A stretch of DNA of 64,000 nucleotides from Linepithema humile (lineage: Eukaryota; Arthropoda; Insecta; Hymenoptera; Formicidae). The notes under the pieces are model-generated. The model was not told where the DNA came from and did no database searches. It saw only the letters and a list, made by a program, of their open reading frames with translations. Below are positions 38,263 to 50,395 of the stretch, in pieces; within the stretch, counting starts at the first letter, position 1; the number at the start of each line of letters is the position of its first letter. A program made the translations under genes and the position numbers. The stretch spans positions 23,329,918-23,393,917 of the forward strand of contig NC_090130.1 in NCBI RefSeq assembly GCF_040581485.1, given 5' to 3'.

Positions 38263-40734
38263 CTAAAAATGCAAAAAAAATTTGATTAAATAATGATTTA
38301 ATTAATATTTAATTTTTTAATTATATAATCATATAATCATATGTATCGTTGATTCTTTGAATATTTTCTGTCACATATGAGGGGTTTAGAGGAAAAATAG
38401 ACCAAGTCCTTTTTGAAATCCATGTATAAATTAAAAAAACTGAACAGTTTTCACTGAATGATTTAAAAGCGTGTGCAAATGTTTAAGTTTAAAATTAAAA
38501 GAAACTATAGTACCTATGAAAAACAGTGTACATGTTGCACACAGTTAGAACTTCAGAACTAATTTTTTAACAATTAACAAAAATGGACTTGATTCACTTT
38601 TCCTCTGAACCCCTTATATAACATATAAAATTATAAACAGAAGTTAATTATATTTCGAATTTTATCACAAATAGTAGATTGTTTAAAACAGGCTTTTTTT
38701 TATAACACATCATCTATACGATATATTATCGTTACTACAAGTGTTGGCGATTCTGTAGTAAGTTACAAAACACACGCCGATCGTCTCCGGGCGCGTCGTG
38801 CACTACCATGAATGATAAATTTACTTCAAGGATAACACCCTCGTCATTGGCGAAGATAATGACCGGCGGATCGTAGAAACGACAGGAATACCAGCCGACC
38901 TACACCCATATACCTGCGGGCGCGCACAAAAGAGAGGACGAATCCTGCCTTTTCTCTACCTGAAACGAACAAAGAGACCCCGTAACGGAATCAACCCTCG
39001 GCGACCCTTTCTTCCGATAATCCCCAGCCTCTCCGCATCCACGTTCGGCAGATTTCGAAATTCCGTACCGATCTACGGTCTTGACTGTAAGTCGCCGCTA
39101 ACAGCAATTCCGGCATTAATGAGTCGAACATCCATTTCGTGGAACAATGGATGACAGCACTTCAAGTCACCCGGTAGAGCTACGCGACGCGACCCCCTAC
39201 CGGGTCGCACGAGTTGATCGGCGAAGAGCCCTTCAACAGTCGACGATCAAAGAGCGCGATATTGTTTTCCTCGCTAGATTCGGCAAATCAAAATTTCAAA
39301 TTGCCATTGCGCGAGAAGCGGAGAGGGAATTCGTCGAATTGGGATAATTCACGAGAGAGAACAAGTTAGACGAGTGAGTCTTAAAGCGAAAAAAAAATAC
39401 TAACTTTTTTAGAGAAAAGAAAATGTTTAGATATTATAAATTTTAAGTAAATTATAAAACCAAGTATAAAATTAATTTCATAACTTTCTTAGAGAGAATT
39501 ATTTGTTAGAAGTTATATTTTTTAACGTTTACTTTAATAAATGTTCCTAAGGTTTGCAAAACCTAGAAAATTTTAAACTCTCAGCATTTTTTTTGCCTGG
39601 AAAAATTGAGGAATTTCTAGAAAATTTTATTGAGATTCAGAAAATATTTGTTGAAATAGTTGCATTTTTCGATTTTTCTTTCTACGTGTTTTTTCAGTAG
39701 TTATTTAAATATAATATCTAAAACTGAAAGGCTAAATTTTTTTCTTTGTGTAAAAGTAACATTTAAAAGTTAAGATTTGAGACACAGTCTGTTTAAGAAA
39801 AAAATTTTCAATCTTTAATCAGAGGGTTTTTTACAAGCTCACAAAACTTGAATTTTGCCTCCTCACTCTTGTTTGTACAAAAGAAAACAAAAGAAAAGTA
39901 TAATGTTAATGTAATAATTTTTTCTTATCATTATTCTTTTTTCTCATTATTCTTATATGACTCACATTTCAGATAATCTATAAGAAGTTATGTGACGTAC
40001 TTTATGACATATAATGACATATTTAAAAAGGTATTTAAGGATAATCTAAAAATGATAAAGCCAGAAATTCTTTAATAGTAATTATGTTGAATTTTTTCAC
40101 ATTATTAGTTAAATATCAAGTCATTATTCGTTAAATCTTGCAGTTCTATAACTGATAAATTTTATTATATTATAGATGGTCATTATTTCTAGAATATAAA
40201 ACGTGAAAGATTTTTATTTTAATGAGTGATTAAAGGACTTTTTCTATAAGAATGATTTTCAATAGTCATTTGACCTAGTAGAATCTTCGATGCATGCAAA
40301 ATGCACAGCGATTATCGAATAGGTGTTTTATAAGAGTAGATCAAGAATATCTCAATCGCACAATAATATAGCGTATACCACCTAATCTTAGTACCGAACA
40401 GCATCCACGACGAGGCGCCTCCGCTCACGGTCAATGACGCGCGTCTTCTGGTATCTACGCATTATTCGGCACAGCGCGTATCGACCCCAATTACAAGTCA
40501 ACATCTTACCATATATTATTATCACCAATGCGGTTTTATACAAATTATTTATACAAGAAATCCACATATGTAAAAATTAGACTATCATACATATAAGTTA
40601 ACCTTGAATTAGTATATTCAGCAATTTTTAAATGATTCGCAAAAATTCAGTTATAATTAATTTAACTTTTCCATCTTTTATTGCTTTATCTAAAAGCAAG
40701 TGATTGGAAAATTCATTTAAACACAAAAAAAAAA

Positions 40735-42420
40735 GAAGAGAAACGACACAAATCCCCGCGTTTTTCCTTCGGAGAGAACTTTCGGTAAGGAGGCGATAGC
40801 GTGTATTCTTCCCTCACGCACGCGTTCTAAGCCGCCTCCTCATCAGCGCGTCTCCGATAGTGGGGTGGCTCTACATGTGGAGGGGAAGCCGGGTTGTTTA
40901 GTGGGAAGCCGGCGTGGCTGACAGTGGGGGTAGATTGGGCGCGGCCTATGGCAGGACCGCACAGCGCGTGTTATAAAAATAATATCAGTGTACCTAGCGC
41001 GCTTTCTCGCAAGATATTCCGGCCGATATAGTCGTATCAGCACGCCGCTCTCTAGACGCCGTGTGTGTTTTCGTTCCTCGCACGCGTGTATCTTTGCATC
41101 GGCATCGAAAGAAAGAGCACTTTCTCGACATTCATTGATCGTTGCGATCGAACCTCGCTCCGACGGAGAAAGCAAGAAGCGGTGCGTACGGAGAGGGAGG
41201 AGAAGAGAGATAGAACACCCCCGCGTACCGACCAGCGCGCCATTGACAGCGTGGTATTACGTGGACTAACGAAGCCGGATACTGGACGCCGAAACGGTGC
41301 CATTTACAATCGGCGTGTCGCGAGTTCGGCAGTCTTTTTCCTGCACACCCCCACATAACCACCGATTGATCCACGTGCGAGAACGAAACACACGCGCATA
41401 CTGCGTGCCTGTGTGCATGCTGTTTCGCCGGTACGCTCTCAAACGACGCCGTACATCATCGGAGTCCAGTGATCGGACAGCGCGCACCCGGAATCGTCTC
41501 CGGCCAATCGCATTCGGGCCAGTCCACTCCGCTCGGTTGGTAAAAAAGCGCGAGCGGCTCCGATACGTCGAGGAGAATTCCTACGTCGGCCCCGAGCGAG
41601 CGGGGAAAGGGAGAGCGAGTGAAAGAGAACGAGAGAGAACGAGAGAGATTACTCCGAGGGAGAGAGGGTAGCGCCTAGAGAGAGAAAGACGCAGGAAGCT
41701 GTCGCGCGCGAAGCGCGCGGCGAGGGGGAGGAGAGATAGAGGGACGCAGATAGAGTACGAAGGGAGTGGGGAGAGGGGACGACTCGCTAGAAAGCTAGGT
41801 ATCGGAGAGGCAACGGGGAAAGCTAGCTCTTCACCACCCGCACGAGTTTCCCTTGAACAGTCGTACGAAGCGACACGCGGCGCCTTTTCTTCCTTCTCCG
41901 AGTGCGAGAGTGTGGACTGATTGGAGACGGTGTGTATCGTCATAGTTATCCCGATCGTCGTTATCGTCGTCGTCGATTTGGCATAATCGTCATTTATTAC
42001 GTGACGTAAATCACCGTGTCACGTCACAGCGTCGCCTAAGAAGGAGGGAGCGGCGTGCTCGAAAGGAGGGAATAAAACGCGGGACGGAAGGAACGGATCG
42101 GAAGAAAGCACCAAAGAGGAGGAAAAAAAGAAGAGAACGAAAAGGGAGAGAGAGAGTGAGGAAGTGCGTTTGCCGTAATCGACGAGAGAAGAGAGAGAAG
42201 TTTCGTGCCATCGCGTAATCGCTTGGAACTCCGGAGGAGTCACCGTTGCGTCGTCTCGATATCGTGCGCTGTGTTGCTCCTTATTTTGTTCGTGACAGAC
42301 CTCGAGGAGAGGACGAGTAGGGCGAGAGTGTACAGTACCTTTTTACGCTTGTCTTCCCTCCCTCTCTCTCCACTCCGGTGGCGCGGGAGATTAACAGTGT
42401 TTTAAGTGTGAGTGCTTACA
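40735..42420 (+). promoter_or_regulatory. Imp: Internal (alternative) Imp promoter island
   Basis: A 1.7-kb CpG-rich island preceding the alternative first coding exon. It includes strongly GA-rich stretches at 41590-41790 and 42050-42200. TATAAAA at 40972 and an initiator-like TCAGTG at 40985 are present but only 15 nt apart, so they do not form a standard pair; further initiator-like motifs occur later (for example ACAGT near 42332 and 42395). Overlapping frames of 60-124 codons on both strands are Arg/Ser-rich and not supported as genes. Promoter function is inferred from composition and the exon at 42602. Confidence 0.55.
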
Positions 42421-42482
42421 GTCTACCTCAGATAAAGCAGTTTAACAAAAGCAGTTCAACAGAGAAACTAAAAAAAAATACG

Positions 42483-42538
42483 TATATATATTATATATAT
42501 ATATAGAAATATATATATATAATATAATAATATATATA
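42483..42538 (+). other. AU-rich stem-loop with GAAA loop in the presumed 5' leader
   Basis: A 23-nt (TA)n arm at 42483-42505, the loop GAAA at 42506-42509, and a near-complementary (TA)n arm with a few extra A residues to 42538. In RNA this would fold into a long AU hairpin capped by a GNRA-type tetraloop, 63 nt before the alternative start codon. It may simply be a microsatellite; an effect on translation is inference. Confidence 0.5.
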
Positions 42539-42601
42539 GAAGAATCGCAAGTGAGCTTTGTGTGGGAGTCTGGGACAAAAAGTAAAATTATCAACATAAA
42601 C

Positions 42602-42690
42602 ATGTCCTTGGATAAGTTTTCGGACAGCGGTGTATTGCAGAAGGAGATGGAGCGGCTGGATATTGAAGAAAAGAACAGCGATAGTCCAAG
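42602..42690 (+). CDS. Imp: Imp alternative first coding exon (isoform without RRM1)
   Basis: ATG in good context (AAAC before ATG), then 29 codons beginning MSLDKFSDSGVLQKEMERLD and ending ...SDSP plus AG, followed by a GTAAAA donor at 42691. The donor is phase 2, the same as exons 2 and 3, and the terminal AG equals that of exon 3, so it would splice in frame to the same next Imp exon. The peptide is charged, with a likely short helix (residues 12-24), and has no RNP motif, so the isoform would lack RRM1. It sits inside intron 3 after a second promoter-like island. It could belong to a different nested gene, but the phase match and strand favour Imp. Confidence 0.72.
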
Positions 42691-45600
42691 GTAAAAATAA
42701 AAATTACAGTGTTATCTTATTTTGATTGCCGGCGACCCTTAAAAACACGATTTCTGATATAATTTATGATTATCTTTAATCACTCTGTGTTCACAAAGAT
42801 TTATTCTTAAAAGCAAAAGGTAGACACGTATAGATATACCTAGGAATCAATTCATGCAATTTTGTTCAAAACTTAATATTTTCCATTTATTTTTCTCTGC
42901 CGTACGTATAATTTAAATATTTTTACGTACACAACACTGTGAAAGCTTGTAAGAAAACTAGATAATGACAAACATGAATGTAAAGGGCGTTTAGGAGTAA
43001 TCAGTTATTTGATTGCGGAGTAGCCAATTTCCAATACGAAGCTTTATTAGCGATATATTATGGAAAATTTTAATTAGCTCAATGTCGTGAAAAGATAATT
43101 ATTTGTGTTCTGATTATCGGAAATTGGTACGCAGATCAGCGTCAAATCGAGACAGCTTCGATTGATCGATTGTATTAATTGTAAGTGAGATTGTTTGTGA
43201 ATTTGCTTTTTAAGTCACGCTTATATAATGCGACGTGATGTAAATTCCGGATATCATTCTCTTCCGGTTTCGTCAATCTTAAATCTTTATCTTCATAGCC
43301 TTGGTTAAGAATGATTTTGGAGTTCACTCAGAGGATATATTGCAGTATAGGAAGAAATCAGTTAATGAAACCTAATTTTCGTTAATAATGCATTAGTAAT
43401 TTAATGACTAAGATAAATTTATACAAAAAGAGAATAAACGAGTATTTTTTAAAGTATTTTTAATAAATAGTAACTATTTTTTGATAAAATAAAGTTACTT
43501 GAGAGGAGGATATTACGATCGAGCGATCGGAAGAATTATTTAAAAAAGAAAAAATATTATGAACGTAGACGCGCATACACATAGACACAAGAAAAAATTA
43601 AAATCATTAAGAAACTAAAACATTTTAGTATTTTAGGTAGGCAGTATCTATTATTTTTATATTCTTCTATTTTATTATTTAAAATGTTTACCTATTAAAA
43701 AAAATATTAACCGATTAAATATCAAGTAAAGGTTGTTTTTTGTCGTCTTCGCTTATACCAGTCTGAGACATTTTAAATATACCTGTCGATTTACGCGTCG
43801 TAAGTCAAATATAATGGCACACAATCGATGAAATTGTATCGCGATTTTGTCCCGATCGAATGCCTAATCTCACGGCTGGTGAGAATTACATTCGCAGAGT
43901 CAACAACCTCCTCGATAAATATCACCGATAACGTAAATCAAATTACGCACGCACACGCTTCGTGCGTGGTTGTTCCTCGTCATTACATCATTCGCATACT
44001 CGATCGCATTTATACTTTCGTGTTCAATGATCAAGATCGGCTTCAAATGATAGCAAGCAAGAACGATTTTCAACTGTCATTATTAATCGAAAAGTGCAAT
44101 CAGTATCGCGCCGATGTTACGCAAATTATATATTTATATAATTTATGAGTAAAATGATGAAATAAATAATTAAGATTCATGAGAAATTTAACGTTTAAGG
44201 ATGATTGAAGGTAAATATCTAAAGTCGTTAAATAAATTTTAATATGAATTATCGATAATATTGTTCAATTTGCTACTTTCACCAGTGAAAACCATAATGG
44301 CTTTCATTGTTTTATTAGTCGCTCATAAAGCAATAAGTATTTTAATAATTATATTGAAATAATAATATGAAAGAACTTGTCGAAAATTTTCCGTTGTGCA
44401 TGTAGACATTGCAATGACTCATTGTTAAGTCACTAAACAAACTCGTTAAGTAATTTCTGAGTTTATTTATGATGGTTTGTAGAAATATGTTGCTTTACCT
44501 GATATGATAAAATTATACACATTAAATCTATTTTTACTTTTTCGGAAAAGAAAATTTAGTCATCATTAAAGAAATTCAACATTTCGGTACGTTATACGAT
44601 AGTAGCGTTTTCTATTTGCTTTGTCGTTAGAAGATTAATAGCTTTAAATGAGAGAAGTTAATGTCATTCTGTGACTTGAAGATAAAAAATTAAATGCTTC
44701 TTAAAGAGATTTTTTTCTCCGTTTTACAAAAAGAGGCTGTCTTGGTACACTTGTATATGCCGTATCGAGTATAAATATATTTTAATGACTTTAAAAGGTT
44801 TTAATCATTTGTAACATTAATTCTGTTATAAATTTTAGATAATATATTAATGATTTTAATTATATTATAAATTGTTTTTGTATATATCTTTTTTGAGATA
44901 TCAAATTAAACAAAAAAATGCGTTATATTAGAAATTACATAGCAATTAATAGACACAATAATATAAAATAATAATTTCTTAAATTTTTATATTATATAAA
45001 ACTCTAAAGTAAATTTTTTTAAATTGTAGTTTTATTATCTTATTATCTAAAAGAAATATTAAATAAATGAAATTTGAGCACATAATTAATTCTTGCGAAT
45101 ATTAAATTCATTAATGCAATAACACCATCAACTTTGATTGCTTGAATAGAGAAATTTTATCGTAAAATATTGATAAATTACTATTAAAAGAAATATTTGA
45201 AGCCGGTCAACAATTCAAAGACAGTATTCTTTGTGCTTAAGGCCGGCTCTGGCCTTAGCGTTGCACGTGGCACGATTTCGTTGTCCCTGAAACAACATCG
45301 CCGTCAGCATGGTAGATATACGTATGGGAAATCCTTTTCGGGGAAGAGTATCATATACGCACAATATTTACTTATCGCGTTATCGCACGACTGGAATTCT
45401 TTATCGGAAAAATCGAATGGAGACCGACCAAGAACCTCTCAAATAAATTGAGAAAGGTTAATGTGTACATAATTCTTTAAAAAATATCGTTTAAAGAAGA
45501 GAGATTTGTTTTTTTAATTCTGTTTTCAATCTAAATTTCTTTCACAAAATCACTTTTAATGTTGTAAAAAAGTTTAAAATGTAAATGTAAATTTAAATTA

Positions 45601-47635
45601 ATTATTAATTAATATTTTATATATAAAGTAAATTACACTTATGGATTGTACTGTATTTTTTCCGGTTTGTAGTAAATTTTAGAGATTTTAGAGAAATATT
45701 AGATAAATAGATTTTCTCGTGTGTTTTTTATAGAGAAAAAATATTGAAACCGCGAACGAAAACTTTCGAAATCTTTATACTGACGCGCACAATGGCTTTA
45801 TCGTGTTTGGGATAGTAAGAATTTACCAAAAATGGTGGTGATAGAGCGAGGAGGGCGTATCGTGTACGTGACTTCAAGAATGACACCCCGTAAAGCAAAA
45901 ATGTATGTAGTGTGAGTCATTCGAGAAGGTAAGACAATAAAGAACCCAAGCAAGATTTTCTATAACCATAAATAGAGTATTTAAGTACTGAATTACTGAT
46001 CGTAATTTTTCGTTGACTACTCTGATATTAATTTTTCCACAAAAATGATAGAAGCACTCATAATTTTTGAATGACAAACGATAAAAAATACGTTATTTTT
46101 ATCGACCAAAATTTTAGTTATTCGGAAAATTTTGTTTCAAAAACATAAATTGATAACACTCATGTTAAGATAATTTACAACCAATTTTTTGTCACAAAAA
46201 AATTAAAATTTAATTTGAGTTTGAGACGATTTCAAAGAATGCGCTTTCTAGATGTTTAAGACGAAAAATGACATCAAAAAAAGAGAGAGAGAGAGATTTA
46301 CATCTTTATTATTTGAAATTTCATTGAATAATTTTTTTACTTATACAAAATTTTATAATTTTTATAAATTACATGGAATTATAATGGATAAAATATTGGA
46401 AATCAAAGCTTTACATTTTGTGAGATTATAAAGGGAATTGTAAGGGCATATGCATGTTTGATAATGAATTCGAGTGGCGCCCATGTGCACCCACGTGGAG
46501 AACTCACATCAGGTATACACGCGTGACTCGCACGAATTAAGGCCAGAAATAGTACAGCTCACCGCGTACTACGACGCCACTTAAAAATAACGCAGGGAAA
46601 TAGACCATATACGTACACGTACAGTTTATTATGGCAAAGTCCGCACCGGAAACTGGCGGTAAATAAATAGGCGGAAGCAAGGGCGAAGGAAGAGTGAAAG
46701 AAACGTACGCCGTTTTGTATTTTGTAATGCCGATTCAAAGAAATCGGCAGAATAAAGAAAATTGCATGTAGAAAATTGATGAAAAAAAAAATGAAAATAA
46801 AGAAACTCGTAAATCGATTAAAAATCTTGTTAAAAAATAAGAAGTGATTTGATAAATTATTGCTGTGATAATAAAAGAAAATTGTTTGCTCGTCTAATAA
46901 CAGAAACAAGAAAAATTGAAAATTTAAAACATTCTATTTTGTTGCAGAAGAAAAGAAAATTCGCGATATATGTCGATATGACGATAAAAAAATTGCGCTG
47001 TGAAGCATTTACCAGCACACACGCGTGCGCGATACGTGTCGCCAGCTACGCCAGATATTTTTCTAAGCGTGTTGCTTACGTAATTTTCCATTACGTAAAC
47101 GCGTGACGACACGCGCAATTATGTCGAGGATTCTTTTTTCATTTTGCGGGAGAGCGCGCGCGGAGATGCGAACAAATTCTCGATACGAGATGCGAGTCGC
47201 GATTTGTGTTTGAGATGAAAATCTTCTAAAAAATATAATATAATTAAATACAGATAGCAAAAAGACAAATCGTGTATTATAATAGTGTGTATTCGCGTGT
47301 GCTTGTATACGATTAAGCTATTGATAACTAACAAAAACATTTACAAAAAAATAATTCAGAATATGAAGTGAATATTTTGTGGTCAAAATGGATGATTTTT
47401 ATAGAATTAAATTAAAAATAATTATATAGGCTGTTAAAAATTGTTATATATTATATGAAATGTAGAACATACTTTCTATTTTACCGCACAATAAATATTT
47501 TTGCTTTTATTTTCTGCTGAAAAGAAAAAGCCAAAAGCTTTTGCTTCATTTTGTTTCATATAATTTATTAGTAAGTTTTCTGTTAAAGAAAAAAGAATAT
47601 ATTCTCAGAATCACACACACCATATTTAGCGTGGT

Positions 47636-47697
47636 GAGAATATTATACATTTTTGTATAATATTCTCTTGTGTATAATATTCTCTTGTATAATATTA
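47636..47697. repeat. Perfect 14-bp hairpin with tandem 15-17-nt repeats
   Basis: GAGAATATTATACA at 47636-47649 is the exact reverse complement of TGTATAATATTCTC at 47654-47667, with a TTTT loop. The right arm is then repeated nearly exactly two more times (TTGTGTATAATATTCTC and TTGTATAATATTA). Probably a transposon end or a locally amplified palindrome. Confidence 0.85.
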
Positions 47698-48113
47698 TAT
47701 CAGTGATTGCATTTTTCCTGCCAATTAAAGTCATGATAAATACGTGGAGCGGTTCCAGCCGAAACTTTCCACACGAGAGTTTCCGCTCGCGTCTCATCCC
47801 CGCCGCTTCTAAATCTCCTAATAGCGATCGTCGTCACCGCACTCGTCGCCTCATACGTATTCCGAATATGTTGTCCATATTATCGCACTTTTTATATCAA
47901 ATAAACAAAACATGGCTTTGGACATTTGCTTAAATTAATTTGCACATTGAATATTATAGATCTTCAGGAGTTTTGGCAAATTTCTATGTCCATAAGAAAC
48001 CGGAATTTTTATTGAATTAAATTTTTTTATTTTAGAAACTAAATAATAAATTAATTATATGGTAAGAGAGTTTTAATATAACTTTAGCGAATGTTACACA
48101 AAGCAAAGAGTGT

Positions 48114-48141
48114 GTTGCGTCGAGAAGCGTCTTGACGCAAC
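48114..48141. repeat. Short inverted repeat GTTGCGTC/GACGCAAC
   Basis: Eight-base perfect arms separated by 12 nt. Small, with no assigned function. Confidence 0.6.
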
Positions 48142-50361
48142 GTGAGATGAATAAATGAGAAATTAGAAACCATGGAACAATCTTCACAAAATAATGCGAG
48201 CGTAGTAGCGTAACGGTGTTGAAATTTGATGAAGAGAGGGCTATACGCGCGATTCCACGCAATTCTCTTACGCGACGATTCACTAGAGAAATTTAGAAAA
48301 TAATCGAAAGCTCATAGAAAGATTTTAGCTGTTTTATATTGGAAAATGCGCAAATCATCATTTTCACAATCTTTTAAAATGAAAAAATGCGTGAAAAATA
48401 TATGAAGTGATTATGAAAATTTTTCTGAGACATAACACTTCTAATTTCTAATAACATTGTGATTCTATTAACAAAAAAAATTATTACATGCCTAAAATGA
48501 TGCGCACGAAAATCATATGCATTTTTTTAAATTGCGCTGCCGTTTTTTATAATTCGATAATGACAAATAATGACGAATATAACTATAATAAACTTAGGTG
48601 GACAAAAAAGAATAAGGACGAATTATAACAAAGACGCTACGTGGCGGAACAACGTGCGTGACTTTAATTTAGAGCAGACAGTCCGGATACGACAGTTCGA
48701 CGTGCCTGTCGAGACGGCAAGTAATAGAACGTAAATGGCGAACGGGAGATTCTGAGAAATTGAAGCGTTCATTGTGGCTGAGTCTGCTATATTTTCACGA
48801 AGTGCGCGTACGTCCATGGAGACGCTCGAGTTACATTGCGACCGCCATTTTCTGTTGGCATGACGGTCTAAGGATAGAGTTATCACAGCGAATTGATATC
48901 TTATAATAACGAGAAATAAATTAATATGAAATAATTAACAATAAGTATTTAGATTCTGTAAATAAAAAAAAAAGTAGCGAGTACTTAGCAGTTTATAATA
49001 ACAGCGAAATACCGTCACGTGTCACAAATTTACTTCAGATAGAGCATCTCTACGTTGTTCGTGGCTCTATCTTCCAGTGAAAAAGCGTATTACGCCTTTT
49101 TTTTGTGTCGGTAACACAGGCATCTACGGTATTGCTATCGCGGAAAATTCTTTTCATTAAAACGTTCTTCAACATGTTATAAATCAGCATAATAACTTAT
49201 ATTTAACAAGTATATTTATCGAAAAATATTTGATTGGCTTTTTTTGATATTGGGATTGATCCGTTTAAAAAATTTAATTTTATATGAAATACTAAAATTT
49301 TTGTGGATAATGCAAATTGTCATACTGATTATTAGTGAACAAAAATGTGACAGAAAGTCATTTGGTTCTAAATTTTGAATTTTTATTCTTAAATATTTTT
49401 ACATTAAGTTTTAAATTAAATTTCTATTCGTTGTTGAAGAGATCGTTTAAGAGATTAATGAAAGAATAATATTTTATTGTTTACTTATGTTTCTAAAGTT
49501 TTTGGGAACTTTAAGAGATACTTTTTCTAATTTAAAAAAATAATTATAAAAAAGAAGTTTTGTTGAATAGAACTTACAGTTTATACTTAATATTTCAAAG
49601 AGAAGCCGTTTTTTCTTTTCTTATAACTTTTTTTGCTGACGCTCATGGCAAAAATGACAATCAGATTTTCGTCTTCTTTGTCTATTTGGACGTAAATGCG
49701 TCAAGGTTTCTCTTGGGAAATCTTTTGGACAAAGAAACCAGGTAAATTTTGGGTGTTCTTCGACAGTTCTTGAAATATTAGGAGTGAATTTCCAGAAAGG
49801 TCGCCATCGATTTCTCAATATTTTTTTCTACCTGAATACAGGATTAAGCCTGATACATATAAGAGATAACAAAAAGGATCTCTTTTATGAATATTTCTTT
49901 TAGGTTAAACTGCATTTGCTTTGAAATTCTTCTATTTCTACTGGAGCATTGGCTAATTTTTTTTTAGAGTCTTTTTTTCTGAACAGCTTCTTAATAGCTT
50001 TTCTTCAGGAATGTTTTATGGTCAGTTAGCAAATCCTGACAATTTTGACGAATATTCTTTTTTTCCCTGTTTCTTTTATCGTTACCTTTATATTACATAG
50101 TCTAAAGTTTTCCCTTTTTTGCCTTTTTTTTTTATTTCCAGTTGCCAGAAGAATTTTCAAAGTTATTGTAGTCAATAGCACTGGAAATAATTGTTTGACC
50201 ATTACTGAGAACAAAAAATATATACCTGAAAGTGTCTTTTATTATGCTATAAAAATTGGGAGCATGAATGAAATGGAAAGGATTTTAATAGATTTTAGAC
50301 TTTTTGTTTGCGAAATTTAAGCGAACAAAATTTCTCATGGCGAAATAGCTGGGAAGCGTAA

Positions 50362-50395
50362 AAATGGCGTTCGCTCAAAGTGGCAGCCGCCATTT
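50362..50395. promoter_or_regulatory. Inverted pair of Pho/YY1-like sites
   Basis: AAATGGCG at 50362-50369 and CGCCATTT at 50388-50395 contain the GCCAT core of Pho/YY1-type zinc-finger factors in opposite orientations. They lie in a small GC-rich patch with no gene. Binding is inferred only from the motif. Confidence 0.3.

Noticed and set aside
40972..40990. TATAAAA with a TCAGTG initiator
   Set aside because: Only 15 nt apart, half the normal spacing, so not accepted as a paired core promoter.
43622..43642. TTTTAG|GTAGGC as another recursive splice site
   Set aside because: Weak donor and an internal AG in the upstream tract; much poorer than 57191-57199.
49560..50320. Series of short frames on both strands, one with a CHFCH motif on the minus strand
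   Set aside because: Considered as a decayed transposon gene, but frames are short, T-rich and show no recognised family.
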